Part shown: one piece after another, positions 5,900 to 6,059 of the stretch
How the letters are laid out: every line of letters begins with the position of its first letter
Numbering within the stretch: the stretch's first letter is position 1
Assembly (NCBI GenBank): GCA_002404995.1
Contig: DHKY01000013.1
Span: 1-6,059 of the forward strand
Length of the DNA: 6,059 nucleotides
Source of the DNA: Caryophanales bacterium UBA4682
GTDB taxonomy: Bacteria; Bacillota_I; Bacilli_A; RFN20; CAG-288
Direction of reading: 5' to 3'
Notes under the pieces: model-generated
Told to the model about the DNA's origin: nothing
The model's database searches: none
What the model saw: the letters and a program-made list of their open reading frames with translations, nothing else
Made by a program: the position numbers and the translations under genes

Positions 5900-5945
5900 G
5901 AGCATTTTAATGCGCAATATATTCACTTTCAAGCTCTAAATGCTC
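5900..5945. repeat. Inverted repeat flanking the fruR promoter, candidate operator pair
   Basis: GAGCATTT (5900-5907) and AAATGCTC (5938-5945) are perfect 8-bp inverted copies. One overlaps the -10 box and the other lies just upstream of the -35 box. Repressor bound at both would bracket the promoter, a common arrangement for DeoR-family autoregulation. That FruR binds here is inference. Confidence 0.4.
5904..5932 (-). promoter_or_regulatory. Sigma-A type promoter of fruR-fruK
   Basis: On the minus strand TTGAAA (5932-5927), a 17-bp spacer and TAAAAT (5909-5904) make a near-consensus housekeeping promoter. Transcription would start near 5897, leaving a leader of about 28 nt that contains the fruR ribosome site. 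Confidence 0.75.
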
Positions 5946-5974
5946 GGAATATAAATTTTGTCGCTTGAAAATGA
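5923..5974. repeat. Inverted repeat upstream of fruR containing the -35 box
   Basis: TCACTTTCAAGC (5923-5934) and GCTTGAAAATGA (5963-5974) match at 11 of 12 positions as inverted copies separated by 28 bp. The first copy contains the fruR -35 hexamer. A further perfect 8-bp inverted pair, GCGCAATA (5912-5919) and TATTGCGC (5989-5996), lies around it. These could be operator sites or a weak divergent promoter. No plus-strand gene is visible before the window ends. Confidence 0.35.
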
Positions 5975-6059
5975 GGAGATGTCTGTTTTATTGCGCGAAT
6001 TTTATTATCTTAGAAAAAACTTCCTTTCCTTTCCCATATTAGATGAGACCTAGAATGGA

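Noticed and set aside
6013..6057. Short open minus-strand frame ending at TAA near the right edge, possibly the 3' end of another gene
   Set aside because: Only about 14 codons are inside the window and nothing identifies it; chance is as likely.

Overview
The window comes from a low-GC Gram-positive bacterium (Bacillota, class Bacilli or close to it). This rests on GGAGG-type ribosome binding sites, a fruR-fruK pair most like the Bacillus type, and a three-gene ABC exporter operon of the FtsX/MacB type with a signal-peptide gene in front. TGA is used as a stop, so the mycoplasma code does not apply.

The most important observation concerns the genetic code. In every complete gene, AGG codons fall where homologous families have methionine or another large hydrophobic residue: after the Walker A motif, in the 'LGM' motif of both FtsX permeases, in 'PF(L)xKPN' of FruK and in 'Y(L)DAS' of FruR. 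Invariant arginines are instead written with CGN or AGA. By hand count there are about 40 in-frame AGG codons against 12 internal ATG codons in about 1,836 codons. Read as Arg, the proteins have about 1% Met; read as Met, they have about 3% Met and 3.3% Arg, which is ordinary. This fits the reassignment of AGG from Arg to Met reported for a clade of uncultivated Bacilli (Shulgina and Eddy 2021, as I recall it). Standard translations of these genes are then wrong at every AGG. I number residues on the standard translation and flag the AGG positions.

Layout on the plus strand: the 3' end of an unidentified gene (3-89); an intergenic stretch with a TATAAT box; a secreted protein gene of unknown function (271-920) whose reading frame breaks at a T-run that is also a perfect -1 slippery heptamer; then, overlapping tightly, an ABC ATPase (917-1591), a first FtsX-like permease (1578-2708) and a second (2701-4068). 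These four genes look like one translationally coupled operon encoding a secreted protein and its probable exporter or immunity transporter. The arrangement resembles lactococcin-972-type bacteriocin operons, but the resemblance is only of layout.

A bidirectional terminator (4101-4124) separates this operon from a convergent minus-strand operon: fruR (DeoR-family regulator, UUG start, 5099-5869) followed after 27 bp by fruK (1-phosphofructokinase, 4142-5071). A strong promoter and several inverted repeats lie upstream of fruR. No fructose PTS gene follows fruK. The fru genes are clearly richer in GC than the ABC operon, but both share the AGG signature. No tRNA, rRNA, CRISPR array or insertion sequence was seen.
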